Shown piece after piece: positions 16,683 through 25,357 of a stretch of 51,014 bases of DNA. This DNA is from Patescibacteria group bacterium (GTDB lineage Bacteria; Patescibacteriota; Patescibacteriia; 2-12-FULL-57-11). The notes under the pieces are model-generated. The model saw only the letters and a program-made list of their open reading frames with translations, was not told the origin of the DNA and searched no databases. The DNA is taken from NCBI GenBank assembly GCA_004299275.1, contig SCSU01000052.1, positions 1 to 51,014 of the forward strand, given 5' to 3'. Both the position numbers and the translations under genes were made by a program. The number at the start of each line of letters is the position of its first letter. Position 1 is the stretch's first letter.

Positions 16683-17642
16683 ATGCGGAGCAATTTTTGG
16701 GACAATCGCCGGGTTTTTGTCGTCGGCGGCGGCGGCTATCTGGGCATTGAGCTTGTCCGGGCGCTGGCTCAGTATGGCGCCCGAGTGACGGTGTTTGACC
16801 GCGCGGACTGCCGGCCGGCTTTCGCCGGTTTCCCCGGCGCGCCGGTCGCGGTCAAAGTCGGCGACCTGCTCCGGGGCGATCTCGCGGCCTCACTCGCCGA
16901 GGTTCAGCCGGAGACCTGTTTTCATCTCGCGGGTCTCCCGGGCGTGGCTGCCTCGCAGGCTGACCCCGGCGCCGCGTTTGAGGCGAATGCCCGCGGCGTT
17001 TGGCTCTTTTTGCTCGCCGCCAAAGTTCAGCCGGGCATCCGCGAGATAGTTCTCGCCTCAAGCAACCACGTCTACGGCGAACAGGAAATTTTGCCGACCG
17101 GCGAGGACTCACCGCTCCGGGGCGCGAGCACTTATGCCGTCTCCAAAATCTGCGGCGATTACGCCGCCCGCGCTTTTGTCCAGTACGGCCTGCCTATTGC
17201 TCTCGCCCGCATCACCAACACTTTCGGCGCCGTTGACCCGCACTCGGAGCATATAATCTCGAGCACGATTCGCGCGGTGCTCGCCGGGCGGCGGCCGGTC
17301 ATCCGCGGCAACGGCAAAGACAGCAAGGGCTTCCTTTACTATAAAGACACGATTAACGCGTTCCTGACTCTGGCCGAGGAGCTCCAAGCCAAGCGCCTCT
17401 TCGGCGAAGCGTTCAATTTTGCGCCCGACTCACCGATAACGGTTTTGGAACTCACGCGCGTTATTGCCCGCGTCCTGGGCCGGCCGGATTTAGAACCGGC
17501 AATCCAAGGCGACCCCAACGGACCTTTTGAACGCGAATATCTTTCAATTGAAAAGGCGCGCCGCGTTTTGGGTTGGTCGCCAAGTTGGCGGCTCGAAGAC
17601 GCGGTCCGGGAGGCAGCCGCCGCGTCCGGCCCCGCGCATTGA
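16683..17642 (+). CDS. NAD-dependent epimerase/dehydratase
   Basis: This 319-residue extended SDR runs from the ATG at 16683; a TTG at 16674 overlapping the previous gene is less likely. The N-terminal motif is G15-G-G-G18-Y-L-G21, an unusual run of four glycines, followed by S-S-N-H-V-Y-G, catalytic Y151-x3-K155 in T-Y-A-V-S-K, and the C-terminal L-G-W-S-P. It is a likely nucleotide-sugar 4-epimerase or dehydratase. It sits 2 bases after the NeuB stop and 3 bases before the GT-B-like pair, so it probably provides their donor or a nonulosonate precursor. Confidence 0.87.
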   Translation: MRSNFWDNRRVFVVGGGGYLGIELVRALAQYGARVTVFDRADCRPAFAGFPGAPVAVKVGDLLRGDLAASLAEVQPETCFHLAGLPGVAASQADPGAAFEANARGVWLFLLAAKVQPGIREIVLASSNHVYGEQEILPTGEDSPLRGASTYAVSKICGDYAARAFVQYGLPIALARITNTFGAVDPHSEHIISSTIRAVLAGRRPVIRGNGKDSKGFLYYKDTINAFLTLAEELQAKRLFGEAFNFAPDSPITVLELTRVIARVLGRPDLEPAIQGDPNGPFEREYLSIEKARRVLGWSPSWRLEDAVREAAAASGPAH

Positions 17643-17645
17643 TTT

Positions 17646-19022
17646 ATGACTTCGCGAACCATCTTTATCACCATCTCGCGCGGCGGCACCGCGCGAAATA
17701 TTTTACAGACGGATGCTTTTCGCCTTCTCCGCGAGAGCGGCGCTCGTTTGGTCATTTTGAGCCCGGCTTGGCAGGACGAGCGTTTTCGCCGGACTTTCGG
17801 CTATCCGGGCGTGGAGTTCGCGCCTCTTTATGAGCCGCCCTGGAGTTTTTGGGACTACCTTTTTGTCGGTTTGCACAAAGCGCTGGTTTACAACGCCAGC
17901 ACCGAGATGCGCGATCGTTACGGGATTTATTCGCCGGACGAGGCCAATGTTCTCCGGTATTGGGCGAAGCGCCTCGTGTTCCGGCCCCTGCGGAACATCG
18001 GCGCGCTCAAAGAGTGGGCGCGCGCGCTGGACGCGGCGGTGATCCGCGACCGGCACTACGGTGAGCTCTTTAGCCGGTACCGTCCGGCCGCCGTTTTTTC
18101 CACCAGCGTCATCGAGGACATGGATGTTGCCGTGCAAAAACAAGCGCGTGCCCGCGGGGTGCCGATTATCGCCATGCCCAAGTCCTGGGACAATCTCTCC
18201 AAAATCAGCTGCCGCGTAAAACCAGACCGCCTGCTGGTCTGGGGGCCGTACTCGGAAGAAGAAGCGGCGCGATTCCAGAACATCCCCTCCGCCGAGGTGG
18301 AGATTTGCGGCATTCCGCAGTTTGACCTTTACTCGCGGCCGGAAATTTTTGTCAGCCGCGAGGAGTTTTGCCGCGCCTTTGCTCTCGACCCGCAAAAAAA
18401 AATCATCCTCTACGCCTCCGAGGGCAAGGTGGCCAAGCATGACCCGGAAATGGTCCTAATGCTGGCCCGGGCCGCCGCCGCGCGCACTCTCGGCGCGCCG
18501 GCGCAGATTTTAATCCGGCCGCATTTTATCTACCCGGGTGATAAGGAAAAATTCGCGAGCGTCGCCTCCTTGCCGGGCGTTTTTATTGATAATTTTTATC
18601 AGCCCTCGGCGTGCTTTCGCGACCGCTGGGATTACAGCGTGGAGCAGATGAAACACTTGGCCAACCTCCTCCACCATGCCGACGTTTTGGTCACTTCCAA
18701 TTCAACCCTGACCCTCGATGCCTCGGCAATGGACAAGCCGACGGTCAACGTCGCTTTCGATGGCCGCGAGAAAAAACCCTTTACCGCCTCCATCGCCAAG
18801 TGGTACACGACCGAGTACTATCGTCAAGTGGTCGCGACCGGCGCGCCGTGGCTCGTCGGCTCCGAGGAGGAACTTTTGGCCGCGGTCCGCGCTCTCCTCG
18901 CTGACCCTTCGATTCGCCGCGCCGAGCGGCGGCGGCTGGCCGACTATTTTTGCGGTCCGCGCGACGGCCGGGCCGGGGAGCGTGTCGGACAAGCGGTTAT
19001 TGAGTTTGTTAATGGCGTATGA
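17646..19022 (+). CDS. GT-B-like surface polysaccharide transferase, paralogue 1
   Basis: This 458-residue soluble protein opens with I-S-R-G-G-T-A-R-N-I-L and has a C-terminal half with I-L-I-R-P-H-F, T-S-N-S-T-L-T-L-D-A and D-K-P-T-V-N-V. That layout is typical of GT-B enzymes of the CDP-glycerol glycerophosphotransferase or UDP-GlcNAc-epimerase-like group. The central S-W-D-N-L block is shared with the next gene, of which it is a diverged copy. Function is not certain: a glycosyl- or polyol-phosphate transferase for the surface glycan is likely, and it could use the CMP-sugar made upstream. Its stop overlaps the next ATG as ATGA. Confidence 0.65.
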   Translation: MTSRTIFITISRGGTARNILQTDAFRLLRESGARLVILSPAWQDERFRRTFGYPGVEFAPLYEPPWSFWDYLFVGLHKALVYNASTEMRDRYGIYSPDEANVLRYWAKRLVFRPLRNIGALKEWARALDAAVIRDRHYGELFSRYRPAAVFSTSVIEDMDVAVQKQARARGVPIIAMPKSWDNLSKISCRVKPDRLLVWGPYSEEEAARFQNIPSAEVEICGIPQFDLYSRPEIFVSREEFCRAFALDPQKKIILYASEGKVAKHDPEMVLMLARAAAARTLGAPAQILIRPHFIYPGDKEKFASVASLPGVFIDNFYQPSACFRDRWDYSVEQMKHLANLLHHADVLVTSNSTLTLDASAMDKPTVNVAFDGREKKPFTASIAKWYTTEYYRQVVATGAPWLVGSEEELLAAVRALLADPSIRRAERRRLADYFCGPRDGRAGERVGQAVIEFVNGV

Positions 19023-20410
19023 AAACACTCTTCATCATGTTAAGCCGGGGATTCGCGGCGCGGAACATTCTGCGCACGGAGGTTTTTCGGATTTTAAAAG
19101 AACAAAAAGATCTTCGGGTGGTTGTGTTCGTGCCCTTTAATATTCCCGATTACTTTCGCGAGGAGATGAGTCACCCGCGGGTAATTCTGGAGGAGACCGC
19201 CGAAATTCAATACGGACTTTTCCGCCGCAGGATCTGGAGCGAGCTCCTGCATCACCTGGTCTACACCAGCACTTCGCAATTTATGACTCGTTACCCCGGA
19301 CGCCTTAATCTTGGGCGCCGACGCCGGGTGGCGGGAACGCTGGGTTTTTTCTTTTTAAACCTGATTTTTTCGGCGCAGTCGCGGGTCGGCTTCCTTAAAA
19401 CTTTTTATAGATGGGTTGAGATGAATCTGTTCCCGGACAAAAACTATGACCATTTTTTTCGGAAATACGCCCCGGACCTTGTCTTCGCCGCGACCGTGGC
19501 GGCCAAACGTGACATTGCCATGATTAAAGCCGCGCGGCGCTTCGGCGTCCCCGTGGTCGGCATGACCCGTGGCTGGGACAATTTGGACCGTTTTTTTCTG
19601 CCGGTGGTTCCCGACCGCCTGATCGTTCAGAACACGCTGATGACAGATTTAGCGGTTCGGCTGCACGCCGTTCCCGAGGCGAAGGTGACCGTCGTCGGTT
19701 TTCCGCAATTTGACCTCTACGCCGACCCGAGCGTCTATCGTCCCCGGGAAGATTTTTTGCGCTCCCTGGGCCTTGACCCGGCGCGGAAATTAATTTTCTA
19801 CGGTTCTGAGGGGCAGTGGTGGGGGCCACATGACGAACACATTGTCCGAATTCTCCACCGTCTGGTGCAGGAGAACGCTTTTCCGTTTCCCTGTTCGCTG
19901 ATTATCCGCCCGCATTTTTCGGATTACACCGCGGAACGTTTTAAAGAATTAGTCGGCGCGCCCAATACCTATATTGACGCGACTTTTCGAATCACCAAAT
20001 TTTTTGCCGACCTGTGGGACCCATCAAGGGAAGAGATGCTGAAATTGGCGAATGAGTTCAGGCACTGCGACGTGCTGGTTTGCATGGCTTCAACGCTCGC
20101 GCTCGAAGCGGCGCTTTTTGACAAGCCCGTCGTCAATGTGGATTTCTACGCCGACAGCGAGCCGGATAATGGGCCGTACTTTGGCCGTTGGTACGATTCT
20201 TCGCACTATCGCGGCGTGGTCGAGACCGGCGGGGTGCGGCTGGCGCGGAACCCGGATGAGCTGCATAAATTTATTAGCTCGTATCTGACTGACAGCTCGC
20301 TCGACCGCGCCGGACGCGCGACGCTCGCGGAACGCTACTGTTTTTCAAAAGACGGCCGGGCCGGCGAGCGTATCGCCAAACTGTTGCTTCAGGAGCTCAA
20401 GATGACCTAG
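19019..20410 (+). CDS. GT-B-like surface polysaccharide transferase, paralogue 2
   Basis: This 463-residue protein is a tandem paralogue of the preceding gene. Shared landmarks in the same order are L-S-R-G-F-A-A-R-N-I-L-R-T near the start, G-W-D-N-L-D in the middle, G-F-P-Q-F-D-L-Y, I-I-R-P-H-F, and D-K-P-V-V-N-V-D near the end. The C-terminal K-D-G-R-A-G-E-R-I ending matches R-D-G-R-A-G-E-R-V of the first copy. No membrane helix is evident. The duplication suggests two similar transferase steps on the same glycan with different donors or acceptors. The exact reaction is unknown. It is followed after 2 bases by a methyltransferase. Confidence 0.65.
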   Translation: MKTLFIMLSRGFAARNILRTEVFRILKEQKDLRVVVFVPFNIPDYFREEMSHPRVILEETAEIQYGLFRRRIWSELLHHLVYTSTSQFMTRYPGRLNLGRRRRVAGTLGFFFLNLIFSAQSRVGFLKTFYRWVEMNLFPDKNYDHFFRKYAPDLVFAATVAAKRDIAMIKAARRFGVPVVGMTRGWDNLDRFFLPVVPDRLIVQNTLMTDLAVRLHAVPEAKVTVVGFPQFDLYADPSVYRPREDFLRSLGLDPARKLIFYGSEGQWWGPHDEHIVRILHRLVQENAFPFPCSLIIRPHFSDYTAERFKELVGAPNTYIDATFRITKFFADLWDPSREEMLKLANEFRHCDVLVCMASTLALEAALFDKPVVNVDFYADSEPDNGPYFGRWYDSSHYRGVVETGGVRLARNPDELHKFISSYLTDSSLDRAGRATLAERYCFSKDGRAGERIAKLLLQELKMT

Positions 20411-20412
20411 CG

Positions 20413-21264
20413 ATGTCGATTATGCCCTTAGAAAAAACATCAGAACAGCGCGGTCAGACGCAGTTTGAAGACAAATGGCGGACAGCCAATGATGTCCCCA
20501 AAGGGCCGGAAGAATGGACAGTATTCGTGCCGCCCGGGGCGAAACCGGCCACTCAGCGGCAATTTTCTCTTTTTTGGTATTCGGACTTTATTCGGCAGGC
20601 GATTCGCGGCAAAGGATATTCGCGCGGTCTCGAGCTCGGCTGCGGACGGGGAACCGCTTCCCTTTATCTCTCCAAGTACGACAAAATTAAAATGACGCTC
20701 GTGGATATTTCCCCGAGCGCGATTGAGCTGGCACGGCGCAATTTTTCCGCCGCGGGCGAGGAGGGAGAGTTTGTTTGCGCCGACGCGGCGGCGCTCCCAT
20801 TCCCCGACGGGGGCTATGACCTCGTGGTTATGATTGGGCTTCTGGAGCATTTTGCCGATTATCAGCCGATTCTCCGCGAATGTTTCCGCGTGCTCCGCCC
20901 CGGCGGCGCCGTCGTGACTTTAAACATTCCGGCCAAGCGTTCGGTGCAGGACCTGAACCGACTTTGGAAAACGTTGTTGCGCCTGTTTACCACCGTCGCG
21001 CCTCGTCCAGACTATTACCGCAACGCCGATACGCCGGCTGATTATGCGCGCGCCGCTCGCGAATCCGGGTTTAAAGAAGTCGCTATCACTTTTGTTAATC
21101 CTTTTGCTTTGTTCGCGCCGGCGCCAGAGTGGTTTGATCGCCTGGTCGCGCGGGCCGATAACCTGGTCGCGCGCCTGCGGCTTTTGTGGCGTCCGCAGCC
21201 CCTGGTCACCGGCTCGCGCCTCGCCCAAGCGCATTTTTTGGTTGCGGAAAAACCGCGTTCGTAA
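20413..21264 (+). CDS. Class I SAM-dependent methyltransferase
   Basis: This 283-residue methyltransferase has motif I L-E-L-G-C-G-R-G-T near residue 75, V-D-I-S-P-S as motif II, the D-A-A-A-L-P-F-P-D-G-G-Y-D-L-V block typical of methyltransferase-11 proteins, and L-L-E-H-F as post-I. The C-terminal third contains basic and hydrophobic residues but no clear membrane helix. The acceptor is probably a sugar or lipid intermediate of the cluster. The gene begins 2 bases after the GT-B-like pair and ends the operon segment that precedes a hairpin and promoter at 21283-21320. Confidence 0.85.
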   Translation: MSIMPLEKTSEQRGQTQFEDKWRTANDVPKGPEEWTVFVPPGAKPATQRQFSLFWYSDFIRQAIRGKGYSRGLELGCGRGTASLYLSKYDKIKMTLVDISPSAIELARRNFSAAGEEGEFVCADAAALPFPDGGYDLVVMIGLLEHFADYQPILRECFRVLRPGGAVVTLNIPAKRSVQDLNRLWKTLLRLFTTVAPRPDYYRNADTPADYARAARESGFKEVAITFVNPFALFAPAPEWFDRLVARADNLVARLRLLWRPQPLVTGSRLAQAHFLVAEKPRS

Positions 21265-21282
21265 GCGCTTAACTCCAATGCT

Positions 21283-21302
21283 GCCTCCTCGTTGACGGAG
21301 GC
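21283..21302 (+). promoter_or_regulatory. GC hairpin overlapping a -35 element
   Basis: GCCTCC (21283-21288) pairs with GGAGGC (21297-21302) around an 8-base loop that contains TTGAC of the next promoter. No T-run follows, so it is not a classical terminator. It could weaken read-through or modulate the promoter. Confidence 0.35.
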
Positions 21303-21320
21303 GGAGTTTGTTAGTATGCT
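21292..21320 (+). promoter_or_regulatory. Candidate sigma-70 promoter for the TylF-like gene
   Basis: TTGACG (21292-21297), 17-base spacer, TATGCT (21315-21320). A start near 21327 would exclude the in-frame ATG at 21316 and favour the ATG at 21343. Confidence 0.5.
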
Positions 21321-21342
21321 CACACCTGCTATTCGTTTTTTT

Positions 21343-22164
21343 ATGATAAAGAATTATCTTCGGAAAAGCTGGCTGGCGATCCGACTCTACCGCACCGTCA
21401 AAAACGCGGTGGTCTTCCCGCTCCGTTTCACGCCCTTAAGGACGCTGCAGCTCAAGAACATGCCGCTTACCGACCTCTTGCGGCCGTGGAAGCTCCGTCT
21501 GATGATTGCGGTTTCGTCCCACACCAAGAACGGTTACCCCCGTCTGGCGAATATTTACGATTTAGCGACGGACGTCGAGCGCCGCGGCCTCGGCGGCGCC
21601 TTCGTCGAGTGTGGCACATGGAAAGGCGGCACGACGGCCATAATGGGCGCGGTGGCGCATCGCTTCGGCGATCGGCGCGCTACCTGGTACCTGGATTCAT
21701 TCGAGGGGATGCCTCAACCGGCGCCAGAGGACGGCGGCGAGACCGAGGAGATTGCCGGCGACGCGCTGAAGGCCTCGGTTGACGATGTAGAAAAACTAAT
21801 TTTCGGCAAGCTTGGTCTGCCGCCGGCGCACAACCGAATTATCAAAGGATGGTTTGAGGAGACGCTGCCGCGCGTCAAAAACGAAATCGGACCGATTGCG
21901 CTTTTGCGCCTTGACGCCGATTGGTACGAAGCGACGAAGTTAATCCTAAACGAGCTCTACGCTCAGGTTGTTCCGGGCGGTTGGCTGATTTTTGACGATT
22001 ACGGCCGCTGGCCGGGCTGTAAGACTGCCGTTGACGAGTTCTTCGCGGCGCGGCGTCTCGCGCCAAAACTCAGTTTCGTCGGTAACCGCGGCGGGGTCTA
22101 TGGCGATCGCCTCGCGCCGATGTATTTTAAGAAGCCCGAGGTTCAGGGAACCAAACATGGATAA
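21343..22164 (+). CDS. TylF/MycF-type O-methyltransferase
   Basis: The protein has 273 residues from the ATG at 21343. Earlier in-frame starts at 21292 (TTG) and 21316 (ATG) lie within or before the promoter. It carries the macrocin O-methyltransferase pattern: F-V-E-C-G-T-W-K-G-G-T, D-S-F-E-G-M-P, L-R-L-D-A-D-W-Y with metal-binding aspartates, and F-D-D-Y-G with P-G-C-K-T-A-V-D-E-F-F near the end. These enzymes methylate sugar hydroxyls using Mg2+ and SAM. The basic N-terminus (K-N-Y-L-R-K) may associate with membrane or lipid-linked substrate. The last 8 bases overlap the CDP-alcohol transferase gene. Confidence 0.87.
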   Translation: MIKNYLRKSWLAIRLYRTVKNAVVFPLRFTPLRTLQLKNMPLTDLLRPWKLRLMIAVSSHTKNGYPRLANIYDLATDVERRGLGGAFVECGTWKGGTTAIMGAVAHRFGDRRATWYLDSFEGMPQPAPEDGGETEEIAGDALKASVDDVEKLIFGKLGLPPAHNRIIKGWFEETLPRVKNEIGPIALLRLDADWYEATKLILNELYAQVVPGGWLIFDDYGRWPGCKTAVDEFFAARRLAPKLSFVGNRGGVYGDRLAPMYFKKPEVQGTKHG

Positions 22165-22936
22165 TTTGCGTTCACTCCCGATCGCTGAACTCAGGCGCCG
22201 CGCGCAAGGCACGGCGCCGCTGGCTGGCCGCGAACCGCTGCTCGGCCGCACTTTTCGTTTTTTTTCCGTGTACCTGACTTGGATCTTCATCCGCCTGCCG
22301 ATCACTCCGAATCAGATTACGGCGGTCAGCGTCCTTTTTTTCTTTTTGGGCATCGGGTTGTTCGCCTGGAACAATCTCACGCCGCAGCTTGTCGGCTGCG
22401 CGATTATTTATTTTTCCACCGTTCTCGACGCGTCGGACGGCGAGGTAGCGCGGCTTAAATATCCAAAAAATATCGCCGGCGGCATCTACGCCGAACCGGT
22501 GAGCCACGACTTCCAGTACGCCTTTATGTATTTTCCGCTGACCCTCGGAGCTTACAGCGCGACTGGGACGCTCGTCACCGTACTCTTCGGCGCCGTTGCG
22601 GTGGTCGCTAAACTGCTCTTTCGACTCATTGGCGCCCGCGAGACGCAACTCTCAATGTGGATGAAGATTGAAAGTTCCGCAGGCGCCGTCAGCGCCAAGG
22701 ATTTCCAGGTGGCATTTAACCCCGATGTCGGTCGGTTCCATAAGTTTTACCGTTTCATCAACCGGACTTTTATGGGCTCGGGCAATCATGTTATTCTGCT
22801 GACAATTTTCGCCTTATTGCGGCGCCTGGATTTGTTTCTGTTGCTTTTTGCGGTTTATAACAGCGCGGTTCTGGCCGTGACTTTCGTCAATCAGCTGCGG
22901 CGGCTGCCAAAACCAAAGGCGGAGGGAGCATTATGA
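22157..22936 (+). CDS. CDP-alcohol phosphatidyltransferase family, variant active site
   Basis: This 259-residue integral membrane protein starts at the ATG at 22157, overlapping the TylF-like gene by 8 bases. The family motif is D-x2-D-G-x2-A-R-x8-G-x3-D-x3-D. Here the first part is intact (D-A-S-D-G-E-V-A-R) but the third and fourth aspartates are replaced: G-I-Y-A-E-P-V-S-H. Such E/H variants form a distinct branch rather than simple decay, since the rest is well kept. The family moves a phospho-alcohol from a CDP-alcohol to a second alcohol. It is joined by ATGA to a nucleotidyltransferase gene, which probably makes its CDP-activated substrate. Confidence 0.82.
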   Translation: MDNLRSLPIAELRRRAQGTAPLAGREPLLGRTFRFFSVYLTWIFIRLPITPNQITAVSVLFFFLGIGLFAWNNLTPQLVGCAIIYFSTVLDASDGEVARLKYPKNIAGGIYAEPVSHDFQYAFMYFPLTLGAYSATGTLVTVLFGAVAVVAKLLFRLIGARETQLSMWMKIESSAGAVSAKDFQVAFNPDVGRFHKFYRFINRTFMGSGNHVILLTIFALLRRLDLFLLLFAVYNSAVLAVTFVNQLRRLPKPKAEGAL

Positions 22937-23691
22937 GCGCGACGCCGACTGGTGTCATTCTCGCCGCGGGGATGGGCACGCGGCTCGGGGAACTCACGGC
23001 TGGCATTCCCAAACCGCTCCTACCCGTCGCGGGCCGGCCGCTTTTGGACTACGGCATCTGCTGGATGCGCGCCGCCGGAGTCAAGCGCGTGGTCGTGGTC
23101 GGCGGTTACCGGATTGAACAGCTGCGGGAGTTTTTGGCCGCGCGCCATCCCGATGTTATCTTGGCGGAGAACAAGGAATACGCTACGACTCAGCGCATGG
23201 CTAGCTTGCTCGTTGCCGCGCCGCATATAAGCGGCGACTTGCTGGTCCAGGACGGAGACTATATTTTTACCGTAGCCGCGGCCGCGGCTCTGGCCGGAAA
23301 AATGCCGCCGCGGATTGTCCTCCACGGCACCCGCCGTCCCGATGCCTGCTGGTCGGCGATGGATGTAATTATCAGCACCGCCGCCGATAGCGTTACCGAA
23401 ATCCGTAAGACCGCCGGCACCCAGCCGCTGGGCGAAGGAGAGTATTATTTCAACAGCCAAATTTTTATGCCCGCGAGCGAGGTCGGAGAGTTTATGAGAT
23501 ACGCCGAACGCACTTCAGCGAGCCGCGGCGGCCTGGCGCATGTTGAAGACACGCTGCAGGATTATATTCGTTCCGGCCAGAGCGTTGGTGTGCGCCCGGT
23601 GGAGTCCGGCTTTTGGGTGGAAGTGGACAATCCCGCAGAACTCGAAGCGGCTCGACGTTTCGTCGCTGCCTTTCACGATGATATTCCCTGA
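22933..23691 (+). CDS. NTP-transferase (sugar/polyol-phosphate cytidylyltransferase-like)
   Basis: This 252-residue GT-A-type nucleotidyltransferase has the signature L-A-A-G-M-G-T-R-L (10-18), K27 in I-P-K-P-L-L-P-V, and metal-binding D107-G-D109. It is shorter than GlmU or RmlA and has no acyltransferase domain, like LicC and the cytidylyltransferase part of inositol-phosphate enzymes. Its start overlaps the stop of the CDP-alcohol transferase gene, and HAD and kinase-like genes follow. The simplest reading is that it makes a CDP-polyol or CDP-alcohol for that transferase. G-G-A-G-C-A-T-T before the ATG gives it one of the few Shine-Dalgarno-like sites in this half. Confidence 0.85.
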   Translation: MSATPTGVILAAGMGTRLGELTAGIPKPLLPVAGRPLLDYGICWMRAAGVKRVVVVGGYRIEQLREFLAARHPDVILAENKEYATTQRMASLLVAAPHISGDLLVQDGDYIFTVAAAAALAGKMPPRIVLHGTRRPDACWSAMDVIISTAADSVTEIRKTAGTQPLGEGEYYFNSQIFMPASEVGEFMRYAERTSASRGGLAHVEDTLQDYIRSGQSVGVRPVESGFWVEVDNPAELEAARRFVAAFHDDIP

Positions 23692-23693
23692 AC

Positions 23694-24266
23694 ATGACAG
23701 CATTCAAAATCGGAATTGATTTCGACGGCGTCATTGCCGATACCAGTTCGCTTAAACAGGAACAGGCGCGGTTGTTATATGGTGTCAGTATTCCGCCGCA
23801 TCAGTTTAAGGAGCAGCTGGTTACCGGTATGGGAATCCTGACACAACCGCAGTATCGCGCGCTGATGCGCCGAGTCTGCGGCACGCGCGAGGTCGGTCTC
23901 CGCATGGCGCCTCTCCCCGGAGCCGTCCCGAGCTTGCGGCGCCTCTTGGACGGTGGCCACCGCTGCACCGTAATCACTTCGCGCGAAGCGGAGGAGCTTG
24001 CGATTGCCAGCGAGTGGTGCGCGGCGCGGGGACTCGCGCCGGAGTTCGTGTCCGTGGGTTACGCCAAGCCCAAGGTCGAGGTGGCTCGGGGATTGGATGT
24101 CTATATCGATGATGATCTGCAGAAACTCCTGCCGCTTGTCGGCAACACGCCGAATCTGTTTCTTTTTCATCAGAGTTACAACGCGCACGAGGCCGAGCCG
24201 CCCGAGATACGCCGGGTGAGCTCTTGGGCGGAATTAGACGGACATCTTACGCGCCTCGGCGCCTGA
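23694..24266 (+). CDS. HAD-family phosphatase, nucleotidase-like
   Basis: This 190-residue protein has motif I D9-F-D11-G-V-I-A-D-T, motif II I-T-S-R, a lysine region K-P-K, and a motif IV made of D139-D-D141 within D-V-Y-I-D-D-D, as in 5'-nucleotidase-C-type and related small HAD proteins. The insertion between motif I and II is of cap type. It lies 2 bases after the nucleotidyltransferase gene and 6 bases before a kinase-like gene. In this context it may dephosphorylate or proofread a phospho-alcohol intermediate; a plain nucleotidase is the alternative. Confidence 0.75.
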   Translation: MTAFKIGIDFDGVIADTSSLKQEQARLLYGVSIPPHQFKEQLVTGMGILTQPQYRALMRRVCGTREVGLRMAPLPGAVPSLRRLLDGGHRCTVITSREAEELAIASEWCAARGLAPEFVSVGYAKPKVEVARGLDVYIDDDLQKLLPLVGNTPNLFLFHQSYNAHEAEPPEIRRVSSWAELDGHLTRLGA

Positions 24267-24272
24267 CGGCTT

Positions 24273-25328
24273 ATGGAAGACCAGCTCCAGCGGCCGCAGC
24301 CGTTTGAAGACGCGCACTTCAGCCCCGTCGCGGAGATTTTTGGTTTGCGCGGCGGCGTAAATTCGGAGATCCGCTATGTGCGCCTGCCGTCCGGTTTGCT
24401 TACGGTTACCGCGCGTTATGGCGCGAAGAAAAAAGGTTTTTTGCGCGCCGAGGCCAATACCTGGAGTGAAGATATCGTCGCCTATCAGGAGGAACTTTTG
24501 CGCCGCGGCGTGCCGCTGCCGCCGATTGAAGGAATTATCATTGAATTTGACCAAGCCAGCCAAAAGGCGGTTATCGCCAAAACCTCTCCCTGGACCGGCC
24601 ATGACGTCAGCCACCTGATTCAGCACACGCCGCTCGGCAATGACGACAAAATACTTGGCGGCATTGTCGGGCAGATGTGCGCGATTCTGGTGATGGTCTG
24701 CGCCGAACGCCATCGTGGTTACGAGACCGAAATCGGCATAGACTCGCGCTGCAGCAACTTTACCATTGACGCGTCGGGCAAGATGTGGTTCGTTGACCTT
24801 TTCCCTCCGCGTTATCGGAAAGCCGGCGCGCCGCTCCTCGAATGGCCGACGCCGCTGACGGAAGAGGGGAGAGGACTGGGACTCTTTAAACACTACGACG
24901 CGCGCGGAATTACCCTGACGACGATTGCCCAGCTCTCGCGCGTCCTGCCGGCGCAGAAATCTTTTTTTGAGGAACGGGTGCTCGACGGCCTCGCGCCGGC
25001 TTTTAGTCCAGCCGAATTAGCGGCAATGCGGATGGAACTCTCCCGCGCTCCCTGGCGGCAATTGCGTGACCTTCTCGGCGCGACACAGGATACATCCGGC
25101 CGTAAGGACGCGGTCGAGGCAATTTTTGCCTGCCGCGACGCTGTCGTCTTTGGTGTTCCTTATGGAGTTTACGGCCTGCGCGAAGCCGCGCTCGAACTGG
25201 CCGCGGCGGGCCGCTTTTCCGCCCCCGCGTTGGAGGAGTTTTTCCGCGATTCGCATTTTGAGGACTCGCTCCCGAGCTCCGTAATTGATGATCTGACTCA
25301 TCGTCTGCGGCGCGCGGTTGAAGTTTGA
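24273..25328 (+). CDS. Kinase-fold-like protein of unknown substrate
   Basis: I do not recognise this 351-residue protein as a named family. The segment I-D157-S-R-C-S-N162-F-T-I-D followed by W-F-V-D175-L resembles the catalytic loop and metal-binding aspartate of aminoglycoside-phosphotransferase or choline-kinase-like enzymes (D-x4-N, then D). The N-terminal 100 residues look like a beta-rich lobe, while the last 150 are helical. Neighbouring cytidylyltransferase and CDP-alcohol transferase genes would fit a small-molecule kinase that makes the phospho-alcohol precursor. This is inference; a structural match would be needed. No membrane segment is seen. Confidence 0.5.
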   Translation: MEDQLQRPQPFEDAHFSPVAEIFGLRGGVNSEIRYVRLPSGLLTVTARYGAKKKGFLRAEANTWSEDIVAYQEELLRRGVPLPPIEGIIIEFDQASQKAVIAKTSPWTGHDVSHLIQHTPLGNDDKILGGIVGQMCAILVMVCAERHRGYETEIGIDSRCSNFTIDASGKMWFVDLFPPRYRKAGAPLLEWPTPLTEEGRGLGLFKHYDARGITLTTIAQLSRVLPAQKSFFEERVLDGLAPAFSPAELAAMRMELSRAPWRQLRDLLGATQDTSGRKDAVEAIFACRDAVVFGVPYGVYGLREAALELAAAGRFSAPALEEFFRDSHFEDSLPSSVIDDLTHRLRRAVEV

Positions 25329-25345
25329 TCCTGTTTTTGTAGAAT
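25318..25345 (+). promoter_or_regulatory. Possible promoter for the AT-rich methyltransferase gene
   Basis: TTGAAG (25318-25323), 16-base spacer, TAGAAT (25340-25345). A start near 25352 would leave only about 6 bases before the ATG. Confidence 0.35.
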
Positions 25346-25357
25346 TCGTCTGAGTTT

